Below the pieces are notes generated by a model. It was not told where the DNA came from. It worked only from the letters and a program-made list of their open reading frames with translations, and made no database searches. 64,000 nt of DNA from Physcia stellaris (lineage: Eukaryota > Ascomycota > Lecanoromycetes > Caliciales > Physciaceae): positions 372,001-436,000 of the forward strand of contig JABSSW010000018.1 of the NCBI GenBank assembly GCA_018902385.1, written 5' to 3'. Numbering within the stretch: the stretch's first letter is position 1; each line of letters opens with the position of its first letter. The translations under genes and the position numbers were made by a program. Below are positions 46,177 to 59,928 of the stretch, piece by piece.

Positions 46177-47926
46177 ATGGATGTTGAGAGAACACTCCAA
46201 AAGGTTGTCGTGGTAGGCGCCGGGCCCGTCGGTGCTCTAGCTGCCATCTATGCTGCCACCAGAGGAGATATCGTCGAGGTCTACGAGCTGCGTGCAGGTA
46301 GGCCTGGCGGGATGCTCTATTCTTCTTTTTTTTAGAGTCATAATCAAGACTGAATTCTTTGATGCCTTGTTCCCACGAGCATACACCGTTCCCTATCCTT
46401 ATTAGCTTTGTATCCCATTCTGTTACGATGTAGAGCTTCTTCTTTGCCGTGCTGATTGTTTCAAGACCTGCGAGACCCTCAAACTACTCCTCTCAACTTT
46501 ACAAAGTCGATCAATCTCGCCTTGTCGGAGAGAGGCATCAATGCCATGAAGAACGCGAGAGCCGATGGTCTTCTGGATCAGGTTCTCGATGAAACAATTC
46601 CAATGCATGGCCGTATGATCCATGGTAGGAAAAGAGATGGACAATTGTATCAAGAGTCTCAATCGTACGATGTCCATGGTCGCGTATGTACCGTATTCTA
46701 TGTTTGAGTGGCCACTTGACTGAAAACTGTAGTACATTCGAGCCGCAGATCGTGCTGTGCTGAACAAGCGCCTACTTGACGCATTAGAGAAGATGCCAAA
46801 CGTGAAATTCTTCTTTAACCACAAGCTTACAGGAGCCGACTTCAACACGAATACTGCTTGGTTCGAGCAGCGAAGTCATGCTAAAAGGACCGATCATGCA
46901 CAAAATCCAACATCTAGCGAAAGTAGCAGCTCAGAGGGATCAGACCATAGCTCAAAACGAGCACGCGAAATCTCGGTTGATTTTGATCTCCTAATCGGTG
47001 CGGATGGTGCCCATTCGGCGACGCGATATCACCTCATGAAGTATGCTCGCTTAAGCTACCAGCAAGAGTACATTGATACGCTATGGTGTGAATTTCACAT
47101 CGATCCTCGGGTTTCGGACTCGTCTTTTATGATCTCTTCTAACCATCTGCATATATGGCCTGGTGGCTCATTCATGTTCATTGCCATTCCGTCCAATGAT
47201 AGATCATTCACTTGTACTTTGTTTGCTCCGTCGAGTTGCTTTGAGGATCTTTCCGAGGATCCAGAAAGCAGTCTGGAGGAGTTTTTCAATACCAACTTCC
47301 CTGGTGTATGTCCTGACCTAATCAAACGGAAAGATCTCTTGCAGCAATTTCGCGAGAACCCCCATCTTCCCTTGATCTCAATCAAATGCACTCCATATCA
47401 CTACAAGTCAAGTGTAGTGATACTTGGAGATGCTGCTCACGCTATGGTACCCTTTTACGGCCAGGGCATGAATGCAGGGCTTGAGGATGTAAGAGTGTTG
47501 TTCGAAAGTCTAGACAGACATGGCGTGCATGATCCTGCCTTGGAGGGTGCAGCACGCCGGAAAGCAAGAGGAGAAGCTCTCGCTGACTACACCATCCAGC
47601 GCACGCCAGATGCTGCAGCTATCAATGATCTTGCGCTACGGAACTACGAAGAGATGCGAGCGGGTGTTACTTCCCCGCTGTACAAGATGAGAAAATACGT
47701 TGAAGAGAAGATTAGCAGGCACCTGCCCTTACTGGGTTTTGCTACTCAATACTCCAGGGTAAGTTTTGAGAATCAACGTTACAGCGAGGTTGAGCAAGCG
47801 GTGCAATGGCAGAGTGATGTGCTCGTGGGACTCGGTCGCGGGACTGGCCTTGTGATACTGACCAGTGGTCTAATATGGTTGCTGAAAGGACGTGTGCGCT
47901 TTCCACCCTTTTCCAGCCTTCGATGA
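46177..47926 (+). CDS. BNA4: Kynurenine 3-monooxygenase
   Basis: Exons 46177-46297, 46466-46683 and 46733-47926 give 510 residues. The FAD dinucleotide fold is [20 protein letters not shown] at residues 10-29; the DG motif is [13 protein letters not shown] and the FAD ribityl motif is [34 protein letters not shown] and YYSVEEQ-type active-site context ([13 protein letters not shown]) are typical of KMO. A C-terminal hydrophobic segment ([13 protein letters not shown]) is the mitochondrial outer-membrane anchor of the family. The enzyme hydroxylates kynurenine in de novo NAD synthesis. A low-complexity insert ([18 protein letters not shown], about 171-188) interrupts the loop before the DG motif and is unusual. 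All splice sites are canonical. Confidence 0.93.
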
Positions 47927-50045
47927 GCCTTGAATCCGAATACAGTCGGCCTCAACCCGTACCGGCATACCAAGAGATTTGCCATGGTCTCGAAGCTTCT
48001 TGATTGGCCCTGGTAAGATGTTTGTTTCATTACCATATCATACATCGCCGTAGTCTGTCGGATCTTCCCAACAAATCCACCAGCGATATATGAGGGCCGG
48101 AGACCAGCCGACGCTAATGCGCTTTACTCTATTGAGCCTGGGATGCTGCCACAAATTTCATCTTGAGCGACTGGAAAACAAGATTGCACCGAAGTTGCAT
48201 CGCGAGGTTGCAGGCTTTTGCTCGCCAACTTGCTCACCGCAGCGCATTGCACACGACATCTGGAAACGACGTTGGGAACATGTCCGAACAGATCCACATC
48301 ATCATAGCATGTGGTAGATTTTAGGAGGTTAGGAAAACCACCACCACATGATAGAGAAATAAGATGCCGGCTTAAGAGGTGGTATTCTACTGGGCCTGCA
48401 AACGCTTAACCGCTTTCCAAGAAGAACCTCAGCCATTCAAGAATCTCACAGACAAGAGTAATTGCTAGGCGCGAAGAGGTTCAATAGGGAAACCCTGGGA
48501 CCCACAATCTAAAGCGAGGACTGTTATCTCGACGTTTTTACTACTACGGGAGAACGCAAAGGGTCAGGAACCACCGGGTCACGCCGGATTAGGTCTTCTC
48601 GGGCTTTGTTCCAACTGCTAGAGCAGCCAGGATCCTTCTGCGCCGTACAACATATTGTTGAAGATGTTGCGCAATCAACATGACTGATGGTTGAGCGGTT
48701 ACGATAAGACTGGGAAATCATTACAGCAGGAGCAAAGACGATCACGGAATGTGCTTTTGTTTCACGTTCTCTGGGTTCCGGGATCCGGCTTGATGCAACG
48801 AGAACGTTGCAGGTTCGACGCATGGAAGGCATGCAGTGAAACACTTGAACCACCCTTTCGGACGTTTCTTCTCGTGCGATGCAGGGACATAGCATGTACG
48901 TACTCGTACAGGACGCAAGTGTGTGTTGTCAAATGTCAGGAACCACTTTCACCGCAATTGCTCAGGCGTTTCATCGGCGAGCGTTTACTGATCACCCGAT
49001 GTTGAAATACCACATTTCAGTGGCAACTGCAAAGTGCCAAATAATGAAGCTCTCCACGCACTGGGACTCGTGGAAGCTCTGGCCAAGATGGGGAAGTTGG
49101 GGAAGTTGGGGAAATCCGGGGTTGCCAAGACGATAAGCCGTGCCGAGTCCCGCTTCTCCGGTGTTCCCTAGACATGGTCATTTCGACTGGACGCCATCGC
49201 AACACTGACTTGAATGCCTTTAGATCTCATCAAATAAGGCATGTAGGGAAGCGCTGGCAGTAGAATCACACCGAGATTCGTGCCAGCAACAGAGCTGCAA
49301 GGGAGACTGCCTTGTTCGCTTAGACGGATGGGAAAGTGCATTTGTCTAATGCGGAGAATTCGACCTCATGCTCGTGATGCGTTCCCTGCTGCATTACGTC
49401 AGATCGCCTCCGGCTAACACTCGGCAGTCGATCGAGTGTTGCACTGGCCAATGGAAAATAATCGTCTCCAGCCTTGGCAAAGCAGGGGTTCTAGAACTCG
49501 GTCCCAGATGGGGTAAGAGATGACTGCATGACACATCCATGTCGCTGTCCGTCAACCCCATCTGAGCTTCATCTAATTTGCCCTCGAGTCTTCGCAGTCT
49601 GCTGTCTGTATGCGTCGACGCAAATGATCCAAGTGAAGAGTGGAAGAGCATGTGAAGGTGTAAGTTAAACGAAAAGTGCAAGAATAATGCGAGAGCCCAT
49701 CGGCAGTTGACAGGGAGAGCTTCATCCAATTCCATTAATTCCACATCCAGTGAGGGAGCAATTCACCAGTCTGGCATGGCGCCGCTGAGCCAGTGTTAAG
49801 GTTGCCGATCACCCTGTCATGCCCATCATGCTTCCCCACATATTTACATCTCGCGTCCTCACTTTCTCTTTTCCAATTCTCCGCCACTGTCCCCCAATTC
49901 AGTCATCTGTTGGCAATCCTTTCGCCATCAAAACGCGTTGTTTTAAAAGCATCAACAGTGAAGGTAAGGAACTGCTGCCTTTGCCCTCCTTCTCGTGCTT
50001 TTCCCAATCTAATTGTAAGCAAGTCCGTACACAACCCCCTTCACC
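47927..50045. other. Intergenic, about 2.1 kb, no supported gene
   Basis: Short overlapping ORFs without protein features. A small GGGGAAGTT triplication occurs near 49090-49115. The last 200 bp are CT-rich, suiting a strong promoter for the acetate-transporter gene. Confidence 0.45.
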
Positions 50046-51125
50046 ATGTCCGTCGAATCGAATACTGCCTTTACCAATAACAACGCGCCCAACGGTACCG
50101 GTCCAGAGAAGGAGATGCCTGGACAAGGCGGCCACGGCGGTGGCATGCATCGCCACATGAGCCCCGAAGAGCACTCGACTGCCCAAGCCGCCGCGCGCTT
50201 CGGCTATGGCCCTCTTTCTCACGTCAACACCGATGCCAATCGTCTTCCTGCCTTTGGTGGTGAATTCCAGCCTGGTACCTACAAGCAGGTCACGGATCGC
50301 AAGTTCGCCAACCCTGCTCCCTTGGGGCTATGCGCTTTCGCCCTCACCACCTTCGTGCTGGGCTTGATCAATATGGGGACTGCTCATGTCAACGTGCCGA
50401 ACCTCGTCGTGGGATTGGCCTTTGGGTATGGTGGATTGGTGCAGCTCTTGGCTGGCATGTGGTATGTAATTTCAGCAGGTAAATGCTGTGGCTACGAGGC
50501 TAATGGCCGTGAAGGGAGATGGCTGTGGGCAATACCTTTGGTGCTACTGCACTCTCATCTTATGGTGGCTTCTGGCTATCTTTCGCCATCATCCTTACGC
50601 CTGGCGGCTTCCAGATCGAAGAGTCTATCATGAAAGCTGAAGATGCCGCCGCTTTCCGCAATTCTTTTGGATTCTTCCTCATGGTAAGCCCCTCTACCAG
50701 ACTCGAGAGGCGTGCAGCACTTACTAAACACAACTGTAGGGATGGTTCATTTTCACCACCCTTCTTCTTTTCGCCACTCTCCGTTCTACCGTCGCCTTTT
50801 TCAGCTTGTTCTTCTGCCTAGATTTGGCCTTCTTGCTTCTCGGTATCGGCTATCTGCACCCTAACGCCGCGGGATCGCCAAATCCCCCCGTCATCAGCGC
50901 TGGTGGCTTTTTCGCGTTGATGGCTGCCTTCCTGGCCTGGTATAATGCCTTAGCCGGTATCCTCGATGACTCGAACAGGTACATCTCCATCTACCTTTCG
51001 TGCCTCCTTATAACAATGACTAATTATCCATGTGTAGCTTTTTCATCGTGCCCGTCGCTCACTTCCCCTGGTCCATCAAGGGGATGGAGATACGCGGCAA
51101 GTCTACCAAAGACCACACCGTCTAA
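50046..51125 (+). CDS. GPR1/FUN34/YaaH-family acetate transporter
   Basis: Exons 50046-50461, 50515-50683, 50740-50978 and 51038-51125 give 303 residues. The signature NPAPLGLCAFALTTFVLG is at about residue 96, and six hydrophobic segments follow, including NLVVGLAFGYGGLVQLLAGM, EMAVGNTFGATALSSYGGFW and GGFFALMAAFLAWYNALAGI. The His-rich N-tail (GGMHRHMSPEEHS) is cytosolic. Relatives (yeast Ato1-3, Aspergillus AcpA, Yarrowia Gpr1) carry acetate or related weak acids across the plasma membrane or respond to acetate. Introns are canonical and the frame is intact. Confidence 0.92.
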
Positions 51126-54100
51126 GCTCTGTGTGGTTGCCAAAAATTTCCTTGTTCATTTCTAGGGGGTAGTGTAGGCAGCGAGATGTAATGGGTGGCT
51201 ATGGATCTGTGTTTCAAATCTTAGCGACTACCCATGTCTTTATTGCTGTTTGACGATTTGTATCAGACGAGCAATCTTTGCAAGATTTCCTGTGAAGCTA
51301 GTAGTTTGCTGTAGCAATGAATACCGTTCCCGCTGATGCAGGCCGTTGCAGACAATGTTGAAGCAAATGCCTCTGATCTTATGTCTTATTTTATGTACAG
51401 AGAAAAATTTCTGTATAGATTGTTTCTTTCATCAATTCCTTTCGCTTGTGTTTTGTTTTTCTCTCTTTTTCTTCTAATATTGGTGAATGATGAGCATTAA
51501 GGTAAGCCTTGCCCAACCCTTTCTAGGGGGGCTTTGATACGGCTATATCGATTCCACCTAACACTACTCTCATATCAGACCTTCGGCAAGGTTACTATCG
51601 CCGCGTACCCGACTGTGGCTCACAGATAAATCACGCATCGGAAACTTGGCATCTGACCCTCTACACATCCACATCAAACTCGATAACCTACACTAAAAAT
51701 ACGAAGCACATTGTGATATCTCTGTGTGCGTTGATCGAATGTGAGAATGATTCAAGAAAGCCTTGCTATCCCTTCGTGTTTCCCGATTCATTTTGCTCAG
51801 GAGAGCCTAAGCTAGCTCCAGGGTTTTGGGCTGTTCTCGCGTCTCTTACCGCTATGGCATCCGACGCATCTCTTCCATCTGCAGTGAACAGCGCCGGGAG
51901 ACTCGAGATGGCACAATAGCAAGGCTGCGAGATCACATGGAGGCTGCTGCCTGATCTCTTCGACCATCCTACCTTAAAAGACGGAAGTCTGGCTCTGCAT
52001 CTTTCCTGCGCTGGGGCGAGAGATTGAGAATGTGGAGTTCAAGGCTATGGGAGTGTTGGGAACTCTCACGGGAGAAGGGAGATTGAGTCTGGTGAATGGG
52101 CTTAAGACAAACCCCTTTTAGAGGTTTTGGTCGTCATTCATGCTTCGTATCTTCTATGGAGAGAGAATCATGAGATGAGAGAGGAGTCACCGACAGCTCA
52201 CAGTAGCCGCAGATCAATTGGAAGCCGGAACCTAATCATGGAGTGTCCTTTCGTCCTGCTTACTGACGATGGGCCTGTGTTTGTGGACTACTCTCCATCT
52301 CCACATTCCCGCAGCTTGGCAAACGCTCGGCCCAGAGATGACCAGATTTATGCCGCGTTTAGGTTTTGAAGGTAGGAAGTTCGAGCGCTCATCGTATCGA
52401 AATGTCTGCACCGTGTCATCGCCATCCGTGCACCATGAACACAAGTCTTTTCCGCAAAAATGGGAGGCATTCGCGCCCCGATTTCTCCCAAACGGCCTCG
52501 CCGTCAATTCAAAGGGTCTCTCTCATTTCTATTGCTGAAAGGGAGCCTAATCTCATATCAGATCCGTCGAGAGATTTCATCCGCGACGAGATGCTTCCTG
52601 GTCTGCCTTCCAGCAACTCTGGTTTTACGGACAATGTATGCAGTCGCCGTGTTCGAATTGAACGTTTTCGGCTATGCGATATGGGCCTTGTTGGTATACA
52701 CTTTATGGTAAGACAATGAGGAGCCAACGCTATTGTCGGGTGAAAAGACCCGCGCGCTCATGTCCGTGAATAGTTGCGGTGCGCAGACTTTTTCCTTGTG
52801 GGGATTTCTAAAGCGTTGGAAAATCGGCCTCTTTGATATGCGAGCCACGTGTTACGAACTTTGAGATGGAAGTAGATTCGGAGATGTATGCTCCAAACCC
52901 TGATGCCGATCCCTTCCGACGGCTCAAAGGTGCTGATATTGCATTTCTTTTCTTTTCGTCGAATGGCCGCCGGACTCTGAGAGCTCGAAAACATCAGCCA
53001 CTACACTGGTGCCGCCAATTAGATAGGTAGTGAAGACAGTAATGCCCAGCCCATCAATATCCCTCTACCTCGAAAGTGAAAAACAGAAAAGGGGCATACC
53101 ATTTTGTGGCTTCCGTTGCACTTGACTCTGGAAGACACGTTGTAGGAATTAGGACAGAGCACAACGCAACACGACCTCTTGCTGGCTCGATTGGACCGAT
53201 TCTACACGCTTTGCTCAAAATCTCGGCAACAATATCATCCTGCAGCCACTCGATCCGATATATATGATTGGAAATACCGGTGCCTCGATACTCTTATCAG
53301 ATCGCGTTGGTAATAAGAGACCCCCGACCGTCGATAGTTTATACCTTGCCAAAGGAAAAAATCAGGACGGAACTTTCCTTGTGGGGATTGCAGTCACCGT
53401 ATTCTTGGAAGGCGGGTTGCAACTCCTGCCCTGGAACGCTCCACGGCTGAGATGGATCTATGGAGGCCCTCGTTGCCGTCTCAGGACAGCCATTCTCACA
53501 TGAAGAGTCAAGGGCATCTCCCCATGGACTACGATAGATTTCTGAGTACACGGTTCTCTCCACTCTGGGTTTATCCCTTGCTACCCTTATACCTTCTCGC
53601 CAGAGCATCGACTGTTTCCTGCAACTTTCCCGTCTGCTCGAATCAGCCTATCAGCTCCTTATTTTTCTCATGTTGATTAGAACAGAACGTCAGGCCCCGC
53701 TCAACATAACGACGAAGGGAGGAGAGGTGGATGCGATGAGATGGAGTGGATGGGGGCGAGATAGGGATTCGACTAAATATTGGACTTCCCAGTGTACACC
53801 GTGAGTGGATGAGAGCAGCTACGTCTGAATGGCTTGATATCTCTAGCTTTGTTTGTTTTTAGAGAGGACTAAAGTCCGCCGCGAAAAGCACGACATCTAG
53901 AACCTAAGATGATACTTCGACGGTGAAGGGACAACTGGTTGACGACGCTTTGAATAATATGGATTGTTGATCATCCAAGGCTGGTATCGCACTTGCACGA
54001 CGTTTCATAGGTTGCAGCATATGTTCTCCAGCCTGAACTATTTTCGTCCAGTGAGTGTATTATGTTTCCATTTCTTTTCGGGTCTTTTGGGGCGAACATC

Positions 54101-55095
54101 GCGTCGTGCAATAATAACTCAAGTCTTCCAACCGAACTGCGCCAAAATCGACCAACGACTCGAAAAGTTACATCCCCCCCACAAAGCCCTGTACCATCAA
54201 CCCAACATGAACAAGAGGCCTCTGGATACAAATCTCTAATACGAAGCTAGTCCCAGAACACGAAATATTTCGTACCCGTATCCTGAGTAATAAGTCAGAA
54301 GCGGCGTGTATCTTCCAGCAGACCTGGATTTAATCCTTCAAATAACAAAACCCTAGCCACCCAGAGCCACTTCCAGACCATCCTCATGAGAAACCCTGTA
54401 CCCACAAGTTCGCTACTCCAATCCGGTGGTGGTAACCTTTCCCTATCGATCTGGTTTGCTAAGGTACTCCAACAATCCACCAGGACGGAAAACAGAAGGT
54501 TCCGCCTTTATAGAATAGACAACACTTTAATTGGTACATCTGAAGCGAAAAGCAGATCCTTTCAAACTTGGAGCCGCGATTGCATCACACAATGTCAGTA
54601 ATACAATATCCCTGCGGCGAGACAAAAGAGGCTCTCGATGTGGGGTCCGCTGAAGCTACGGCGCAAAATTTGGAAAAGGTCGTTTCCCGGTATTCGTTCA
54701 ATCCCGTTGTCCGTGCTAATTCTCAATAATGATATCTCAAGGAGAAAAGTGATGGGGCTGAGCCAACAGGAAGCCAATCGGAAGAGAATTGCGAGCTAGG
54801 AAGGAAATAGTCAGCAAGATAAAAAGCAGGCGAGCACGTCGGGTATGAAAGTGTAATAACAGCTCTCTGTGTTGTTGGGAGCACTTATATATAGCATGTG
54901 TCCATCGAGATGGAATTCCCTTGCCCTCTATATTCCCTCTATCCCTTATAGTGACTATAGTTCGTAAAGCATTTTGCTAGTACCCATCTGCATCACTAAT
55001 CCATGACTATACACGTTCTAGCCCTGTCCTTGTTCCTAGCAGGTCGCCAAAATAGCGGCATTTGCCTCGACGATTGCCTGTGAGGACTGTTTGGA
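51126..55095. other. Large gap without a supported gene
   Basis: About 4 kb with no family motif, splice structure or long ORF. TTTCCTTGTGGGGATT occurs twice (about 52793 and 53385), otherwise unrelated. No RNA gene recognised. Confidence 0.45.
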
Positions 55096-56860
55096 TTAGG
55101 GCGTCCGGGCGGCACGCTGACTCATACCCATGATCTTGTTGACTTCGTCGGAGATGCTGCGTGAGATGAACTCGAGAAAAGAGCGGCGCTGCGGTCGGGA
55201 TTGAGCGTGATCGTTCCTTCCATCGTCTTCCGGTCCGTTGGAACTCAATCTAGCGGCAAGTCCTGCCATAACATCCAGTTCCCGTCCGCTCCAGCTCGTA
55301 TTCCACACCGTCAAAAGGGCGTACAGTTTGATTAGCGAATGAAAGTAACCAAAGAGGATATACCCGGGCAAGTGCACTAGATCCCTCGGATGTTTTGCAA
55401 AATATGGCGCTACTTTAACGACTTTGGTGGACAGGATCCAGAGCAGTAGGGCTAGGAGCCATGTATGACAAGTGTTTGAGAGGATAAGAGCCTGGTATAG
55501 GGTGAAGACCATGGCGGCATCGTAGAAGAGCGCGAAATTAGCCAAAAAGGTGAGGTGGATAGCGTAGGTAGAGTAGGGTTGAGCACGGTAGACGGTCCTT
55601 TCTGTGAATCTATTGGGAAGGAGATGTTAGCACCACTAGTCCAAGGACTGACTCTTAAAGTCAACAGCCCATCGCCTTAGACCGCCACGTGAAAGAAGCA
55701 AATGCTTTGCTAGAGCGCTCCAAAAACCGAAGAAGAAAAACACATAAGCACCGTGTACTCACAACGACTTAGAGGTACTCCTCCACGTTGTCCGGCTCCA
55801 CCTCAGGCACTGCTTTACGTACTTCGGCCATTCGCCAAGTGTAGTCTCATATATTGCTTCATCCTTCCTCTTCCCGTTCAGAGATTGTATTTTGATCTTC
55901 CATCCTTGATTAACCAGCCAGCGTGTCATGCAATTATCATCATCCACACTCATCGGCCCGACCCTCCCAAACCAAGTATACTCCCCCAGAAAGTGTCTCG
56001 TAAACGCTGAATCTTTGAGGATGGATGTCCGATAGGCGACTGTCCGCCCCGTGAGCACGAAGACGCCACCATCAAGCGCATTTGTAGCGCGGGTATCAAA
56101 ATTGTGCCGCTCGAGGAAGAGGACTCCCATAAGATTCCAAAAGGAGAGCCAAGTGAAGGTGCCGGGGGAGCATGTACGGCGAGCTCGCTTAATAGTGCCA
56201 ACGCCACCAATCAAGGGGTTGTGGAAGGGTGCGAGGAGGTGAGAGAGGTATGTTGGGGGCCAGAAGATGTGGTCGTCTACAAGAACGGTGATGGGTGTGC
56301 GGACGTTGCGGAGACCAAGGGTAATTTGATAGCGTTTCTGTTCGCAAAACTTGGGTTAGCTTTGGCTCTTTCTGATTAAATTGTGTACATCTAGAGAAAA
56401 TGGCTTGACCAGCGAATGGTCAGGCTTTCTTATCCTTTTTGATGACTTTGGTGGCGGCCAGTTTTACAAGTGAGATGACTAGAACCTGAAGAGTACTTAC
56501 ATCAACGATTGAAGAAGGGATGATCAGGATGTCGGCTTTTGGAATGATCTGCCGGTATCTAGCCGCTTCATGAAGGTTTTGGTGTCCACCAGCAGTGACA
56601 ATGATTATGGTAGCTGGACTTGTAGCTGCAATTGACTTGATGCATTCCGCAAACCCTGGATTGAACGGGTCGACGGTAGGGACGATGACTGTTACGTCCT
56701 CGGAGTTCAGGGCTGGGTTGTCAGGAATTGGAGTAGGCTTGTAGATAAAGGTGCCAACAATATTAGCAAGCAAGCGGGTGTAGCGGAAGAGGAAGAGACA
56801 GATGAAGATATGAGCATATCCACTCAGGGAGGAGAGGTAGGAGATTGAATGGGCGAGCAT
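55096..56860 (-). CDS. Family 2 glycosyltransferase, membrane-bound
   Basis: Minus-strand exons 56860-56501, 56337-55763 and 55609-55096 give 482 residues. An N-terminal membrane segment (YAHIFICLFLFRYTRLLANI) is followed by VTVIVPTVDP, the GT-A start. KRYQITLGLRNVRTPITVLV leads to the DD motif (VDDHIFWPP); a later SVDDDN and the QxxRW-type QCLRWSRTTW complete the processive GT2 pattern. C-terminal helices (FALFYDAAMVFTLYQALILS and later) should form the channel. Fungal relatives (GT2/Cps1-like proteins) affect hyphal surface polysaccharide and growth on solid surfaces in several plant pathogens. The exact product is unknown. The exon 2 start is chosen at the second of two nearby acceptors. 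Confidence 0.83.
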
Positions 56861-58377
56861 TGGATTGATGGTGTCTGGATGTTGAAGCCACCTTCTCTAG
56901 GCCTTGTTGTAGGCGTAGGTTAATCCGATGGATCTTGGAGGAGGGTAGATGGCGCAGGGCAGATCTGAATGGGTAGGGAAGAGCCTTCCCAATCTGGTGA
57001 GAACCTCATGTAAACACCTGCCTTAGTACAGCCGAGAATGAAAGTGGGACGGGATCAATTTACGCAGCACGAGGCCCCTAGATGCCCGAGCCAAGGTGAT
57101 GGGCTTCGCCTCTTGTGCTTCTCCATCCTTTAAATCTTGCTAGATACTTACAGTTCTATTACCCGCTTGGTCTTTAGGAACTACTCCATCATCGCCCTAG
57201 TCGGATCATATGGATGGAACATTGAACAAATATTTATCAAATCTTCCATGATCACAAAGGAGAAGGTAGGCCTTTATTTTGGACTAGCCGATCCGATAAA
57301 CCTGATAAAGTCAGGAAATTGAGTATTGCAGGAGTGCTGGCTGCCATTTCGGCCTTTGGGAGCTGTCACGTGAGTGCATGCTACTGTACAGAGATTACCT
57401 TACGAGGATTGGTAATAAGAAAGGACTTCTCGGGGTTTGCACGTCGATACTCGCCACACGCCTACCAGTATGGAGAAAGCCTAAAAGAACAGCATAAAGA
57501 GCCCGGAAGAGAGACGAACTCTGCCCTGCACTATTGTCTGCCGAGCTCCTTTGAACCGATGAGCCTCCTGGGGTGGTAGCGATCAGGGGAAAGAATCAAA
57601 TTTTTTGGTAAGAAGGCTGCCGGATGGCTCTTCAGCCACTTTTCATGCTGTGTTTCAATAGAACATTACCTCATGTTGTTGAATATCAACAACCAGAATT
57701 TCAGGGGTTGAAGAAAAGAGTGGTATGTAGCATGCGAGACCGGTGTACTCCATGTAAATAATGGCCATGCTTAGATGTAGAGAAGCTCATATCAGGATAA
57801 ATGCCACAACATAGGTTACGTTCCAGTCGACGATGGATTTGCTGAACACTTGGTATTCGTATTCGAAGAGGGTTCCATTACTACCTTAGTGTGTCGTCAG
57901 ACATGACTCGATTTGTGCCTGGGCTACGAGGCGACATGTGCACTTGATATGGTCAGCTGACAGTGCGTAGAAAGTAGAGAAAGGCTTGCTATACCGGAGA
58001 GGGTATAAGGTCTTTTCCATGAGAGTGATGGCAACAAAGAGGCAAGTGAGTCAGGAAAGAATACCTAGTACGCATGCTTCGAGGGAATCTCGAGGAGTTC
58101 AGATGGGGAACGAGCGTGTCCATCTCAATCAGGCTAGAACGACTCCTTGAGACGTAGAAGGGAACAGGCGCATACAAAACCGAACTGAAGATCTACCGTA
58201 CGAAAAAGCAAATGGTAGCGCGAATGTTGGCTTGAGATAGTTCTACAGGGAGGTGGTATGTAAAACAGAACGCAAAGTGAAGTGTTTTTTTGCAGGTATC
58301 CCTCCCTCGGCAAATTTAGCAATTTAGCAAAAACCCCATACTACCGGCTGCATCTTGAACCATCCACCCAGTGAGAC
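56861..58377. other. Intergenic, about 1.5 kb, no supported gene
   Basis: Short ORFs only. It holds the promoters of the GT2 gene (left) and RRN9 (right). Confidence 0.4.
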
Positions 58378-59928
58378 ATGTCTACCTCACCCTCGTCACC
58401 TTTTCAATCCGCCCAGCCTCGTCAAGAGCAAGTAGAAGACTCTTCTTCGCCTGCTTTATCGTCTCATTCACTCTCCTCTGCTTCTTCTCCGCGCGCCTCA
58501 CCTGTCTCCGCCAACCCTGCCCCAAGCCCGCAGCGCCCCCACCACCAACAGTACAAAATGCGTCCTCATCCGAGTCCTCCTCGACTACTGACTCCCCATT
58601 GCCTTCTACCTCGCCAGCACGCCCAAACAAGTACCACGGCCCGCCCTCGACCTGGCGCAACTGGACAGCACCAGAGCGAGAGCTAGCAGCCAGTCTCGAC
58701 CAAATCCAAGCCCGGGACTTGAGTATCCATCTCTACAATGCCTTTGCGCTCAAAAAGAGGGCTGGTGCAGGATTTCCGAGTAAGAGGCGGAAGCTCTCCA
58801 ACGGCCCCGATGACGAGAGCGAAAATGGTGAGCCGGATTGGGTTCCTCCGAAGCTATGGACGGCGTGGCCAATGCGGGCGGATGAAGTGCCGCGGGAGGA
58901 GGAGAGCAAGAAATGGGAGGATGACAACCCATTTCCACGGCCTCCACCGCGAAGGCCACCGCGGCCGAGTGATCTGTTAGGAGAACTGCTCGTTGCGAGG
59001 GTCCTTCAAAAAGCAAAGGAGCGCTTCGAGGCGCGAGACTGGGTGACCGATGAGTCTCAATCTCAGACCGAGGTATCAAGCGACGCATCAGATTCCGAAA
59101 CAAGGAAGAAGCCAAAGAAGAATTCGTGGACTAGATCACGGTACTCTACCGGCTCGATACTGGATACCATCAGCATGGGCGAAATCATCGGCACCGTCGG
59201 CCCCGAGAAAGCGCTCAGGCCTGTAGTCATCGCGGATGACGAGCTCGCGGCCAAAATCCTAGACCCATCGATCCGGCACATCCTCTCGAAACTCGACGCC
59301 CTACTCCTCGGCCTCCATCGCGCGCGCGCCTCCTACGCTCGCCCAAAAGGAAAGCGCCCTGGACATCAGAACCCGCACAGCACCGACGACGACGAAGGCC
59401 CAGCGCGCACAAGAAAGCGAAAAGCGACACACCGTCACGCACAAACCCCCCACAACGCTCCACCCCAAAGCGACTCAGCCCGCTCCTCTTCTTCACCCAC
59501 ATCTAATCCCTCCCCACCTCCCCCTCCCGCAGAAAAACATCCTACAAAACCACCTTCGCGCCCCTAGACTGGAGCTCCGTGCTCGGTATGGCCTCCCTGA
59601 CGGGCTGGGACGCTGCCATCGTGCGGAACGCGGCTGAGCGGTGCGCGAGGCTTTTTGGGGAGGGGATGGCGTTTCGGAGATTCGATGCTGGGGAGAGGGC
59701 GCCTGGGGAGGGGGGGATATTGAGTATTATTCGAGGGAGAGGGAGGGGGAAGGGGGTGAGCGCGGAGATGAGGAGGAGGCTGGGGAGGGCGTGGGGGATT
59801 GGGATGGGGAAGGGGACGAGGAGGGGAGGGAGATGTATGGAGGTGTGCATGTTGATGGGTATCTGCAGCCTATTCAGGGGAAGAGGTGGTGGGGAGGAGG
59901 CATAAGAAGCGACTGGACGCGAGCGTGA
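58378..59928 (+). CDS. RRN9: Rrn9-like RNA polymerase I initiation factor, frame broken twice
   Basis: Exon 58378-58431 joins at 58527 through a 95-bp intron. The Rrn9 domain reads KYHGPPSTWRNWTAPERELA and SLDQIQARDLSIHLYNAFAL near residues 50-90. The frame continues to a stop at 59565, but family-like sequence continues two frames later. DWSSVLGMASLTGWDAAIVR (from about 59568) lies in one frame, and EMYGGVHVDGYLQPIQGKRW (from about 59830) in another. Each change equals one missing base, and each lies beside homopolymers (C5/A5 near 59519-59536; G7 at 59710-59716). Rrn9 is part of the upstream activation factor that starts rRNA transcription. Because the factor is normally essential, consensus error is more likely than decay. 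No introns with GT-AG can explain the shifts. Confidence 0.75.

Noticed and set aside
52793-53400. TTTCCTTGTGGGGATT occurring twice
   Set aside because: A 16-bp match with unrelated flanks; too little to call a repeat family.
58371-58526. Upstream frame of RRN9 with a hydrophobic start
   Set aside because: The hydrophobic leader is an artefact of reading the intron; the ATG at 58378 with an intron to 58527 restores the frame and no membrane protein is expected.
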